This document shows, one piece after another, positions 1-6,111 of a stretch of 22,502 bases of DNA (position 1 is the stretch's first letter; the number at the start of each line of letters is the position of its first letter). The stretch spans positions 1 to 22,502 of the forward strand of contig WLGC01000001.1 of the NCBI GenBank assembly GCA_009703465.1, in the 5' to 3' direction. Source of the stretch: Actinomycetota bacterium. GTDB taxonomy: Bacteria; Actinomycetota; Actinomycetes; Actinomycetales; Microbacteriaceae. The translations under genes were made by a program, and so were the position numbers. Below the pieces are notes generated by a model that did no database searches, was not told where the DNA came from, and saw only the letters and a program-made list of their open reading frames with translations.

Positions 1-354
1 AGCCTGACCACCAGCGCGTCTTGCTCGAATGTAGCTCAGGCGCTCCTGAAGGATTTCTTCTAGTTCTTCGCGACTTCTTCTCTCAAGCAGCATCTCCCAG
101 TGTGATCTAGGGGTCTTGTCTTCTAGGGCGTCGAGTTTGACCATCTTGCCGTCTTCAAGCAAAACTGCTTGATTCGAGCAACTTTTGCACTGCCAGGTCT
201 GTGGAATCTCGGCATCGGCAGAAAAAACCATCTGCGAAACATGCTGGTTGAAGCACTCATATGAGTGCGAGACGCGAGCAGAGAAATTGACTCCGCGCTC
301 GCTCTCGAGGCTTTGTGAGCCGAGACGGATTCCGCGCATTGTTTGCTGAGCCAT
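1..354 (-). CDS. rbpA: RNA polymerase-binding protein RbpA (3' end outside window)
   Basis: RbpA is an actinobacterial transcription factor that binds RNA polymerase and the principal sigma factor and stabilises the open promoter complex. All 118 codons visible read through to the window edge with no stop, so only the last few residues or the stop are missing. Diagnostic features: the basic N-terminus MAQQTMRGIRLGSQSLESE, a zinc-ribbon-like core with Cys in YEC near residue 35, a His four residues later and a CKSC pair near residue 60, then the conserved THWDMLLERRS-type sigma-interaction motif (here SHWEMLLERRS) followed by an acidic helix. The ATG at 354-352 has a strong Shine-Dalgarno sequence, AGGAGGAA, just upstream. 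The GDPD gene lies upstream on the same strand with a 98-bp gap, room for an own promoter. Family assignment is firm. Confidence 0.95.
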   Translation of the reverse strand, partial: MAQQTMRGIRLGSQSLESERGVNFSARVSHSYECFNQHVSQMVFSADAEIPQTWQCKSCSNQAVLLEDGKMVKLDALEDKTPRSHWEMLLERRSREELEEILQERLSYIRARRAGGQA

Positions 355-374
355 GTTTCCTCCTAGATTGAGTT

Positions 375-387
375 GTCCAAATTGGAC
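375..387. repeat. 13-bp palindrome upstream of rbpA
   Basis: GTCCAA-A-TTGGAC is a perfect inverted repeat with 6-bp arms and a one-base centre. It sits about 20 bp upstream of the rbpA start codon, between the likely promoter region and the Shine-Dalgarno sequence. It could be a small operator or have no function. Nothing in the window identifies a binding protein. Confidence 0.3.
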
Positions 388-399
388 TCTACGAGGTTG

Positions 400-426
400 A
401 ACTCGAAGCTAACGCTCTATCATCCC
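400..426 (-). promoter_or_regulatory. Possible SigR/SigH-like promoter of rbpA
   Basis: On the minus strand, GGGAT at 426-422 is followed after 19 bp by GTT at 402-400. This resembles the GGAAT-N18/19-GTT pattern of the thiol-stress ECF sigma factor SigR/SigH, which is known to drive rbpA in Streptomyces. The -35 element has one mismatch and the motif is short, so a chance match is quite possible. It lies about 46 bp upstream of the start codon, a plausible position. Confidence 0.25.
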
Positions 427-452
427 GCAACTAAGTGATTTACAGCAAACTC

Positions 453-1205
453 TCAGTGACTGCGGAGTGTCGTGATTGCTAGATCGCAGTGATCAGTGAC
501 GATACCGTCGGCTCCCAAGTCAACAAGTCTCTTCATTACGTTTGGAGAGTTGATTGTCCAATAGTGAATTTCTAAATTTGAGTTTTTGCAATTTGAAATG
601 AAACCAGGGGAGTCAAACCTGATTAGCCCTCTTCTAATGGGCACCTGGATGGCGGTGCTTCCGCGAGCAAGGCTCTTAAATAATTCTTTTAGTCCAATAA
701 GTGAGGCGAAATACAATTTCAGTACTTTGGCTGTGCCCGCTGATGTCCTTACCGGTTTACTAAGTAGTCGTAGAGCTTTGAGCCTTCTTCGCTCATTGAA
801 ACTAGAAACTAAAACATGCGAGTGTGCTTGCAATTTTTCAATCACGGCAACAGTTGACCCAATGGCGGCATCAGACTTGAGATCAAGATTGAACTGAACC
901 GTTGGGAACGCAAGTAGTGCCTGCTCGAGGGTGGGGATTCGCTTTCCAAAACCAATATCGATTTCAAGAATTTCCTGGCTCGAGCAATCACTGAAGTTCT
1001 TGTTGATTTTGGCGAGTCGATTGAGATCACTATCGTGAAAGATAAATGCCACCCCATCATTTGAGGACTGGATGTCAGTCTCGATAATGTCGGCGCCTGC
1101 GGCGAGCGCATCAGCGAAAGCGGTCAGAGAATTCTCTGGAACAAACTCTGAGACCAGACCACGGTGCGCGAGTATTTGAGTTTGACCGTACCGAGCAGAC
1201 CTCAT
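453..1205 (-). CDS. Glycerophosphodiester phosphodiesterase (GDPD family)
   Basis: This enzyme likely hydrolyses glycerophosphodiesters from phospholipid turnover to glycerol 3-phosphate and an alcohol. The GDPD TIM-barrel signature is complete: AHRG with His14-Arg15, PENS with Glu24, ETD with Glu42 and Asp44, and HD with His57, then the C-terminal WTIN and DGIVTD motifs. Numbering is from the ATG at 1205, giving 250 residues. No signal peptide is visible, so it is probably cytoplasmic. The frame extends upstream to a GTG at 1238, but the ATG has GAGG six bases ahead while the GTG has no ribosome site, so I chose the ATG. It is divergent from the YczE-like gene, with very little promoter space. 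rbpA follows on the same strand. No terminator is visible between them. Confidence 0.88.
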   Translation of the reverse strand: MRSARYGQTQILAHRGLVSEFVPENSLTAFADALAAGADIIETDIQSSNDGVAFIFHDSDLNRLAKINKNFSDCSSQEILEIDIGFGKRIPTLEQALLAFPTVQFNLDLKSDAAIGSTVAVIEKLQAHSHVLVSSFNERRRLKALRLLSKPVRTSAGTAKVLKLYFASLIGLKELFKSLARGSTAIQVPIRRGLIRFDSPGFISNCKNSNLEIHYWTINSPNVMKRLVDLGADGIVTDHCDLAITTLRSH

Positions 1206-1238
1206 ACTGAGCCTCAAATCCAATCGCTGATTTATCAC

Positions 1239-1244
1239 TAGGCT
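1239..1244 (+). promoter_or_regulatory. Possible -10 element for a leaderless yczE-like transcript
   Basis: TAGGCT fits the actinobacterial TANNNT -10 pattern. It ends six bases before the GTG at 1251, so transcription would start on the start codon. No ribosome-binding site precedes the GTG, which fits a leaderless mRNA. I found no convincing -35 element. Confidence 0.3.
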
Positions 1245-1250
1245 CGTTGG

Positions 1251-1865
1251 GTGGGCCTAAGTTTTGATTTTAAGTCGTTGGTGAAGTTATTCAGACTAAA
1301 CCTTGGACTAGTTATCTACGGCCTTGGCTTGGCGCTAATTGTTGAGGCAGAAATAGGCCTGCCGCCTTGGGACGTCTTTGCTAAGGGAATTTCTCTCCAA
1401 CTAGGCACCACCTACGGAGTCGGTAGCGTAATTGTTAGCGCTTTGGTGCTACTTGCCTGGATCCCACTGAAGGTAAAGCCCGGGGTGGGAAGCATTTTGA
1501 ATGCCATCTTGATCGGACTTTGGTCAGATGTATTCATTCCACTGATTCCGGTAATTGACAGCTATCTAACCAATCTGCTGATGTTTCTGATTGGAATGGT
1601 GATTGTCGCTATGGCCACCGGCCTTTACATAACTTCCTACCTAGGTCCTGGACCCAGAGACGGCCTGATGATTGGAACGGTTAGAGCCACCGGCTGGCCT
1701 CTGTGGCGGGTTAGAACCGGTTACGAAGGCCTGGTTCTAAGTCTGGGCTGGCTAATGGGGGGACAGGTGCGAGAGGGCACGGTTATCTTTGCAGTTTGTA
1801 TCGGCGTCTTAATGCAGCTATCGCTTCGACTGTTCAAATACGACGACAGTAAAAAGATTCGCTAA
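1251..1865 (+). CDS. YczE/YyaS-type integral membrane protein
   Basis: The 204-residue protein is almost wholly hydrophobic with about five membrane segments, near residues 12-32, 55-75, 78-100, 105-128 and 165-192. The pattern RLNLGLVIYGLGLALIVEAEIGLPPWDVF near the N-terminus and GPGPRDGLMIG near residue 133 are typical of the YczE/YyaS (COG2364) membrane family, whose transport or other function is not established. The start is GTG, without a clear ribosome site. The NUDIX gene begins 3 bp after its stop, so the two are probably co-transcribed. The family call is from recognition of these motifs; I assign no substrate. Confidence 0.75.
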   Translation: MGLSFDFKSLVKLFRLNLGLVIYGLGLALIVEAEIGLPPWDVFAKGISLQLGTTYGVGSVIVSALVLLAWIPLKVKPGVGSILNAILIGLWSDVFIPLIPVIDSYLTNLLMFLIGMVIVAMATGLYITSYLGPGPRDGLMIGTVRATGWPLWRVRTGYEGLVLSLGWLMGGQVREGTVIFAVCIGVLMQLSLRLFKYDDSKKIR

Positions 1866-1868
1866 ATC

Positions 1869-2348
1869 ATGCTGCCAGGTGATAATAGGCACACGGCCAG
1901 AGTTATATTATGTAAACCTAATCAGCAGATCTTCCTGCTAAATACACAATTTGACCCTGAGGTGGGCCTTGGTCCAAGGTGGATTACCCCCGGCGGCGGC
2001 ATTGATCCAGGTGAAAGCATTCAACAGGCAGCCCTCAGAGAGCTCTACGAGGAAACCGGGTTGAAACTAAGTCCAGAGCAGCTGGGAGAGGTTGTTTGGC
2101 AGAGTCAGGGTCGCTGGGACTGGGGCGACGGCAAGAACTATCACACCTACGTGGATTCTTTTTATTTGGTCGATTTAGAGCTAATCGGCCTAAATGATTT
2201 CACGCTGGATAATTCTGGCTGGACCAACGATGAGCACCGCGATGTAATCGAACACCGATGGTGGGATCTAACGGAACTCAAAGATTCTGGTGAGTCTGTG
2301 GGGCCGCCAGATCTGGTTTCCTTTTTGGCCAGCCACCTCCAGGGCTAG
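1869..2348 (+). CDS. NUDIX hydrolase
   Basis: A 159-residue pyrophosphohydrolase of the NUDIX superfamily, which cleaves nucleoside diphosphates linked to another moiety. The Nudix box is perfect: GGIDPGE at residues 43-49, seven residues, REL at 57-59 and EETGL at 61-65, with the metal-binding glutamates intact. The segment before it (ARVILCKPNQQIFLLN) is the usual first strand. Substrate cannot be read from the sequence; housecleaning of damaged nucleotides or a nucleotide sugar or cofactor are both possible. The ATG lies 3 bp after the YczE-like stop, with only a weak purine-rich ribosome site, suggesting translational coupling. The gene ends six bases before the dif-like site. Confidence 0.88.
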   Translation: MLPGDNRHTARVILCKPNQQIFLLNTQFDPEVGLGPRWITPGGGIDPGESIQQAALRELYEETGLKLSPEQLGEVVWQSQGRWDWGDGKNYHTYVDSFYLVDLELIGLNDFTLDNSGWTNDEHRDVIEHRWWDLTELKDSGESVGPPDLVSFLASHLQG

Positions 2349-2354
2349 GTCCCT

Positions 2355-2382
2355 ATTGCCGATAATGTACATTATGTCAAGT
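2355..2382 (+). other. dif: Candidate chromosomal dif site (XerC/XerD recombination)
   Basis: The 28 bp divide into an 11-bp XerC-side arm ATTGCCGATAA (2355-2365), a 6-bp centre TGTACA (2366-2371) and an 11-bp XerD-side arm TTATGTCAAGT (2372-2382). Compared by eye with the well-known E. coli dif, 21 of 28 positions agree: 9 of 11 in the XerD arm, 5 of 6 in the centre and 7 of 11 in the XerC arm. The inner 14 bp (2362-2375) form a perfect palindrome. It lies in a 92-bp intergenic gap between the convergent NUDIX and trpD genes, a typical placement. dif is where XerCD, activated by FtsK, resolves chromosome dimers, and it marks the terminus. Experimental activity is not shown. Confidence 0.85.
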
Positions 2383-2440
2383 AGTATTTATCTGGGCCTC
2401 AAGAGCATCCTCCCCGTTTGGTGTGTTTAGCGACCGGTGA

Positions 2441-3508
2441 CTAGATGGCTTGGCTTGCGTCAACCCATTGACTGAGTTGTGTCTCGGCAGCTCCGGATTC
2501 TAGAGTTTCGGTTACAAGAGCCAGAGAACCAGCGAACTGACCTTCTAGATCTGCATTAGCCAGCGAAGGGTTTTTGGCCAGCTGGTAGCTGAGGACTCCT
2601 CCGGCTGCGTTCAGAAGAACTATGTCCTTGACCCAACCTAGATTTCCGTTTGTTTTGCCGCTGAACAGGTCCACGGCCGCCTGGGCGTTCTCTTTGGCAT
2701 CTCCGCCAATTAGATACTCCAATTTGGATGGCTTTAGGCCCAGTTTTGCGGCATCTAGGCTGCTGAGGCTTACCTCTCCCCCAGAAACGAGCCAAATATC
2801 GTTGATTTCAGTCGTTGAAAGCTCATCTAGACCGTCTCTGCCTCTAAAAATCAAGGCATTTCGGCCTCTGGAGGCCATTTCGGCGGCCATTAGCGGGGCA
2901 ATCTTGGCATTGGCTACTCCTAGCGCTGTGGCAATTGGTTGAACTGGATTTGCCAATGGGCCAAGAAAGTTGAAAGTTGTCGGTACCGCAAGAGCTTTTC
3001 GCACGGGGGCTAGTTTTGCTAGAGCTGGGTGAAAGACCGGAGCAAAGAAAAAAGTGATGCCCGCCTTCTCGAAAACTTGGGCCACCTCAGCCGAGGTCAA
3101 ATCAAGCCTTATCCCAAGAGCTTCGAGCATCTCAGCGGAGCCAGTTTTTCCAGATGCAGATCTGGAGCCATGCTTTAGCACCGGCACCCCGGATGCAGCG
3201 GCAACTATTGAAGCCATTGTCGAGACATTGACAGTACCAATCAAATCTCCGCCGGTGCCGACAATGTCGAGCGCATCATTTGGAATTTCAAGCTTTAGGG
3301 AATTGTCCAACATCGCATCGACCAGACCCGATATCTCGTCAACGGATTCACCTTTGTGACGAAGTGCAACTAGAAAAGCTGCCACTACCCCATCCTCGGA
3401 ATTACCGGACATGATTTGCTCAAGGGCCCAGGTGGCCTCAAAGCGTTCCAGATCTTTTGAACTGGAAAGCTTTTCAATTATTTTTTTCCAGTTTGGGGTG
3501 TTTGCCAT
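2441..3508 (-). CDS. trpD: Anthranilate phosphoribosyltransferase
   Basis: TrpD transfers phosphoribosyl from PRPP to anthranilate, the second step of tryptophan synthesis, in the cytoplasm. The 355-residue product has the family's normal length and motifs: GTGGD at 84-88 (PRPP pyrophosphate loop), NVST at 94-97, KHGSRSASGKTGSAE at 112-126 (glycine-rich anthranilate/PRPP site) and GLDELS near 220 with the Asp-Glu magnesium pair. It stands alone with no other trp gene, divergent from ctaE, the same neighbour as in mycobacteria. The ATG lacks a ribosome site but has a -10-like hexamer seven bases upstream, so it may be leaderless. No terminator is evident after the stop; transcription may run into the dif region. 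Confidence 0.96.
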   Translation of the reverse strand: MANTPNWKKIIEKLSSSKDLERFEATWALEQIMSGNSEDGVVAAFLVALRHKGESVDEISGLVDAMLDNSLKLEIPNDALDIVGTGGDLIGTVNVSTMASIVAAASGVPVLKHGSRSASGKTGSAEMLEALGIRLDLTSAEVAQVFEKAGITFFFAPVFHPALAKLAPVRKALAVPTTFNFLGPLANPVQPIATALGVANAKIAPLMAAEMASRGRNALIFRGRDGLDELSTTEINDIWLVSGGEVSLSSLDAAKLGLKPSKLEYLIGGDAKENAQAAVDLFSGKTNGNLGWVKDIVLLNAAGGVLSYQLAKNPSLANADLEGQFAGSLALVTETLESGAAETQLSQWVDASQAI

Positions 3509-3515
3509 AGTCGAA

Positions 3516-3521
3516 AGTTTA
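3516..3521 (-). promoter_or_regulatory. Possible -10 element for leaderless trpD mRNA
   Basis: On the minus strand TAAACT fits TANNNT and ends seven bases before the trpD ATG. There is no Shine-Dalgarno sequence in between. A -35 box at normal spacing is not recognisable. Confidence 0.35.
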
Positions 3522-3614
3522 GTGATGATTTTTGCTTCAAAGGATTCAAAAAAATAGTCCCGCAGGGCAGTAAATTAGCAGTTTTTCGCAGATCCTCGGG
3601 TTAGGATATTGGTT

Positions 3615-4226
3615 ATGACAACCATCTCAGCCCCAGTAATTAATCGCCCTAGCGCGACCTCTGTTGGAACGATTGTCTGGCTGGGCAGCGAGGTCATGTT
3701 CTTTGCCGGCCTTTTCGCGATGTACTTCAGCCTCAGGGCCAATGCCCCTGAAATATGGGCCACCGACACCAAGATTCTTGATGTGAATTTTGCCCTGATT
3801 AACACCCTGATCCTTGTGGCATCATCGTTTACCGCACAGTTTGGAGTGTTTGCCGCTGAGCGCCTTCAGCCTAGAGCAACCGGTCTTTCACCAGTCAAGT
3901 GGGGCGTTGTCGAGTGGTTCTTCCTCAGCTACCTACTGGGCGCCATCTTCGTGGCTGGCCAGGTTTGGGAGTATGCAACCCTGATTTCTCACGGTGTCAC
4001 GCTAAGTTCCAACTCTTATGGGTCGGCCTTCTACCTAGCGACTGGTTTTCACGCCCTACATGTGACCGGTGGTCTGATTGCTTTCTTGATTGTTATCGGC
4101 CGAACTTTTGCGGCCAAGAAATATGGCCACTACGAAGCAACTAGCGCAATCGTTGTTTCTTATTACTGGCACTTTGTTGATGTTGTTTGGATTGGATTAT
4201 TTCTAATCGTTTACGTGTTGCTATAA
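3615..4226 (+). CDS. ctaE: Cytochrome c oxidase subunit III
   Basis: CtaE is the third core subunit of the aa3-type terminal oxidase in the cytoplasmic membrane. It carries no metal and supports proton uptake and enzyme stability. From the ATG at 3615 it is 203 residues with five membrane helices (roughly 22-42, 60-80, 99-120, 138-160, 180-200), the short actinobacterial form. Recognisable motifs are the first helix [26 protein letters not shown] near 145 and the C-terminal [14 protein letters not shown]. The frame also has a TTG at 3609, but AGGA at 3603-3606 is correctly spaced only for the ATG. It is the first gene of ctaE-qcrCAB, with qcrC 18 bp downstream. Confidence 0.95.
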   Translation: MTTISAPVINRPSATSVGTIVWLGSEVMFFAGLFAMYFSLRANAPEIWATDTKILDVNFALINTLILVASSFTAQFGVFAAERLQPRATGLSPVKWGVVEWFFLSYLLGAIFVAGQVWEYATLISHGVTLSSNSYGSAFYLATGFHALHVTGGLIAFLIVIGRTFAAKKYGHYEATSAIVVSYYWHFVDVVWIGLFLIVYVLL

Positions 4227-4230
4227 AAAG

Positions 4231-4236
4231 AAGGAG
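4231..4236 (+). promoter_or_regulatory. Shine-Dalgarno site fixing the TTG start of qcrC
   Basis: AAGGAG lies eight bases upstream of the TTG at 4245. No ATG or GTG is available in frame nearby before the signal-anchor, so this strong site decides the rare start codon. Confidence 0.8.
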
Positions 4237-4244
4237 ATTCACAC

Positions 4245-5042
4245 TTGGCTTTCAAGAGAAACCGTCGCAGTCCCCTAGCGGCCATCATTGTGATGGCGGC
4301 CGGTCTAGCTTTGACCGGTGGTGGATACGCGGCTGCAACCTCGGCTGTTGAAGCAGCTAAGCCAGTTAGTGCAATCGCTACCGCCGAGCAGGTCACCGAG
4401 GGTAAGAAACTTTTTGCAGCCAACTGTGCCAGCTGTCATGGAAAAAAAGGTGAAGGAAGCTCAGGCAGCAATGTAGTGCCAAGCCTTATTGGCGTTGGAG
4501 CGGCGTCTGTTGATTTCCAGGTAGCCACCGGTCGTATGCCAGGTCAGGCATCTGGCCCACAACTGGAGAAGAAAAAACCACAGTTCACCGCTGAGCAAAT
4601 TTCACAAATGGCAGCATATGTCGCATCTCTTGGTGAAGGTCCAGCTATTCCAACTGATGCCATGGTGGCCGCTGACGGAGATTCAGCAAATGGAAACACT
4701 CTCTTTAGAATCAACTGCGCGATGTGCCACAACGCCGTTGGTGCCGGTGGCGCACTTACCCATGGCAAGTGGGCGCCGGCTCTCGATGGAGTCGAGGCTC
4801 GTCACGTTTACGAGGCGATGTTGACCGGACCACAAAACATGCCAGTTTTCAACGATGCCAACCTAAGCCCTAAAGATAAAAAAGACATCATCACCTACCT
4901 AAAGTATGTTGAGGAAACTCCATCAATGGGTGGCTACGAGTTAGCTAGCCTAGGGCCGGTTGTTGAAGGACTCTTCACCTGGGTATTCATTCTCGGATTT
5001 ATCATTGCCATCACAATTTGGCTTGGCGCCAAATCAAACTAA
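4245..5042 (+). CDS. qcrC: Cytochrome bc1 complex diheme cytochrome c subunit
   Basis: QcrC replaces both cytochrome c1 and soluble cytochrome c in Actinobacteria, passing electrons from the Rieske protein to the CuA centre of the oxidase inside the III-IV supercomplex. The 265-residue protein has an N-terminal signal anchor (about 11-32), two class I cytochrome c domains with haem motifs CASCH (61-65) and CAMCH (158-162), axial methionines probably M98 in GRMP and M199 in QNMP, and a C-terminal membrane helix (about 241-262). The haem domains face outside. Translation starts at TTG with a strong ribosome site. It lies 18 bp after ctaE and 25 bp before qcrA in one operon. Confidence 0.96.
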   Translation: MAFKRNRRSPLAAIIVMAAGLALTGGGYAAATSAVEAAKPVSAIATAEQVTEGKKLFAANCASCHGKKGEGSSGSNVVPSLIGVGAASVDFQVATGRMPGQASGPQLEKKKPQFTAEQISQMAAYVASLGEGPAIPTDAMVAADGDSANGNTLFRINCAMCHNAVGAGGALTHGKWAPALDGVEARHVYEAMLTGPQNMPVFNDANLSPKDKKDIITYLKYVEETPSMGGYELASLGPVVEGLFTWVFILGFIIAITIWLGAKSN

Positions 5043-5067
5043 GACCTCAAGAAGAAAGCTGTAGAGA

Positions 5068-6108
5068 TTGAGCGATAAGAAGCTGGTCAAAGCTAGTTCC
5101 GCTGAAGTAGAGCACGAGTACTCCGGTGGTCTAGCTGTGGTTGCGCCTGACGCTGTTAAGAACCCAGGTCTTGAGCCACACCGTCTGCGCATGACCGACA
5201 AGAGCGTCAAGCACGAAAAAGCTGCTGCTCGCCAAGTTTCCTACATGTTTTTTGCCTCAGTAGTTGGCAGCGTTTTTGCAATGTGGGCTTACTTTGCTTT
5301 TCCAATCACAGAGGACCTAGCCACAGTTAGAGCAAACACTCTGTATCTAGGACTCGGCCTAACTCTTGGCTTGATGGGCATTGGTATCGGTGCGGTGCAC
5401 TGGGCAAAAACACTAATGCCTGATGCCGAAGTTTCTGAAGATCGTCACCCCGCTCGTGGTTCAGAAGAGGTAAGAGCTAAAGCTGTAGAAATCATCAAGC
5501 TTGCAAACTCAGAATCAGGTTTTTCGAGACGCAAACTTATTCGCCGTTCCATGTATGGGGCTTTAGCATTTTTCCCGCTGCCTGCAGTGATTCTTTTTGG
5601 CGATCTTGGTCCAAATCCAGGTGACACACTTCGCCACACTATGTGGAAAAAGGGAACTCGCTTAGCGCTGGACCCAACCGGTGTACCAATCAAGGCAGCA
5701 GACATTACCCTTGGTTCGGTTTTTCACGTAATCCCTGAAGGTCTTGCTGAGCTAAAGAAGCACAAGCTTGAGGAAAAGGCAAAGGCGGCCGTTCTACTAA
5801 TTCGCCTGAACCCTGCTGATCTAATTGAATCTGAAGAGCGTAAGACCTGGTCCTACGACGGAATTGTTGCTTACTCAAAAATTTGCACACACGTTGGCTG
5901 TCCGGTTGCTCTTTATGAGCAATTGACTCACAATTTGCTGTGCCCATGCCATCAATCAACATTTGATGTCACCGATGCGTGCAAGGTTGTCTTTGGACCG
6001 GCCGCTCGCCCACTGCCGCAGCTACCAATCACAGTTGATGCTGAGGGCTACCTGATCGCTCAAAGCGATTTCACCGAACCTGTTGGCCCTAGTTTTTGGG
6101 AGCGTTAA
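5068..6108 (+). CDS. qcrA: Cytochrome bc1 complex Rieske iron-sulfur subunit
   Basis: The Rieske subunit takes an electron from menaquinol at the Qo site and gives it to QcrC. The 346-residue protein has the actinobacterial architecture: three membrane helices (about 57-78, 91-112, 160-178) and an external [2Fe-2S] domain. The cluster motifs are CTHVGC (273-278) and CPCH (292-295), giving ligands C273, H275, C292 and H295 and the disulfide pair C278-C294. Just before helix three is RRKLIRR, a twin-arginine-like motif, consistent with the mixed Sec/Tat insertion known for Streptomyces QcrA. The start is TTG; the nearest ATG in frame (residue 42) would remove conserved N-terminal sequence, and only a weak AGAAAG ribosome site is visible. 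qcrB starts 3 bp later. Confidence 0.95.
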   Translation: MSDKKLVKASSAEVEHEYSGGLAVVAPDAVKNPGLEPHRLRMTDKSVKHEKAAARQVSYMFFASVVGSVFAMWAYFAFPITEDLATVRANTLYLGLGLTLGLMGIGIGAVHWAKTLMPDAEVSEDRHPARGSEEVRAKAVEIIKLANSESGFSRRKLIRRSMYGALAFFPLPAVILFGDLGPNPGDTLRHTMWKKGTRLALDPTGVPIKAADITLGSVFHVIPEGLAELKKHKLEEKAKAAVLLIRLNPADLIESEERKTWSYDGIVAYSKICTHVGCPVALYEQLTHNLLCPCHQSTFDVTDACKVVFGPAARPLPQLPITVDAEGYLIAQSDFTEPVGPSFWER

Positions 6109-6111
6109 AAA

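Noticed and set aside
842..1111. 89-residue minus-strand open frame
   Set aside because: It is an alternative frame inside the GDPD gene, whose catalytic motifs are intact.
1206..1238. GTG start for the GDPD gene
   Set aside because: No ribosome site there; the ATG at 1205 has GAGG at good distance and gives a normal-length N-terminus.
2362..2375. Reading the 14-bp palindrome as an operator or terminator
   Set aside because: It has no T run and its flanks match XerC/XerD arms, so dif explains it better.
1..2382. dif-integrated mobile element (IMEX)
   Set aside because: Only one dif-like site is visible and no phage, integrase or element genes flank it; the neighbours are ordinary cellular genes.
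3522..3608. Defined -35/-10 promoter for ctaE
   Set aside because: TTGCTT and TAGTCC at 17-bp spacing match the consensus poorly, so I do not call it.
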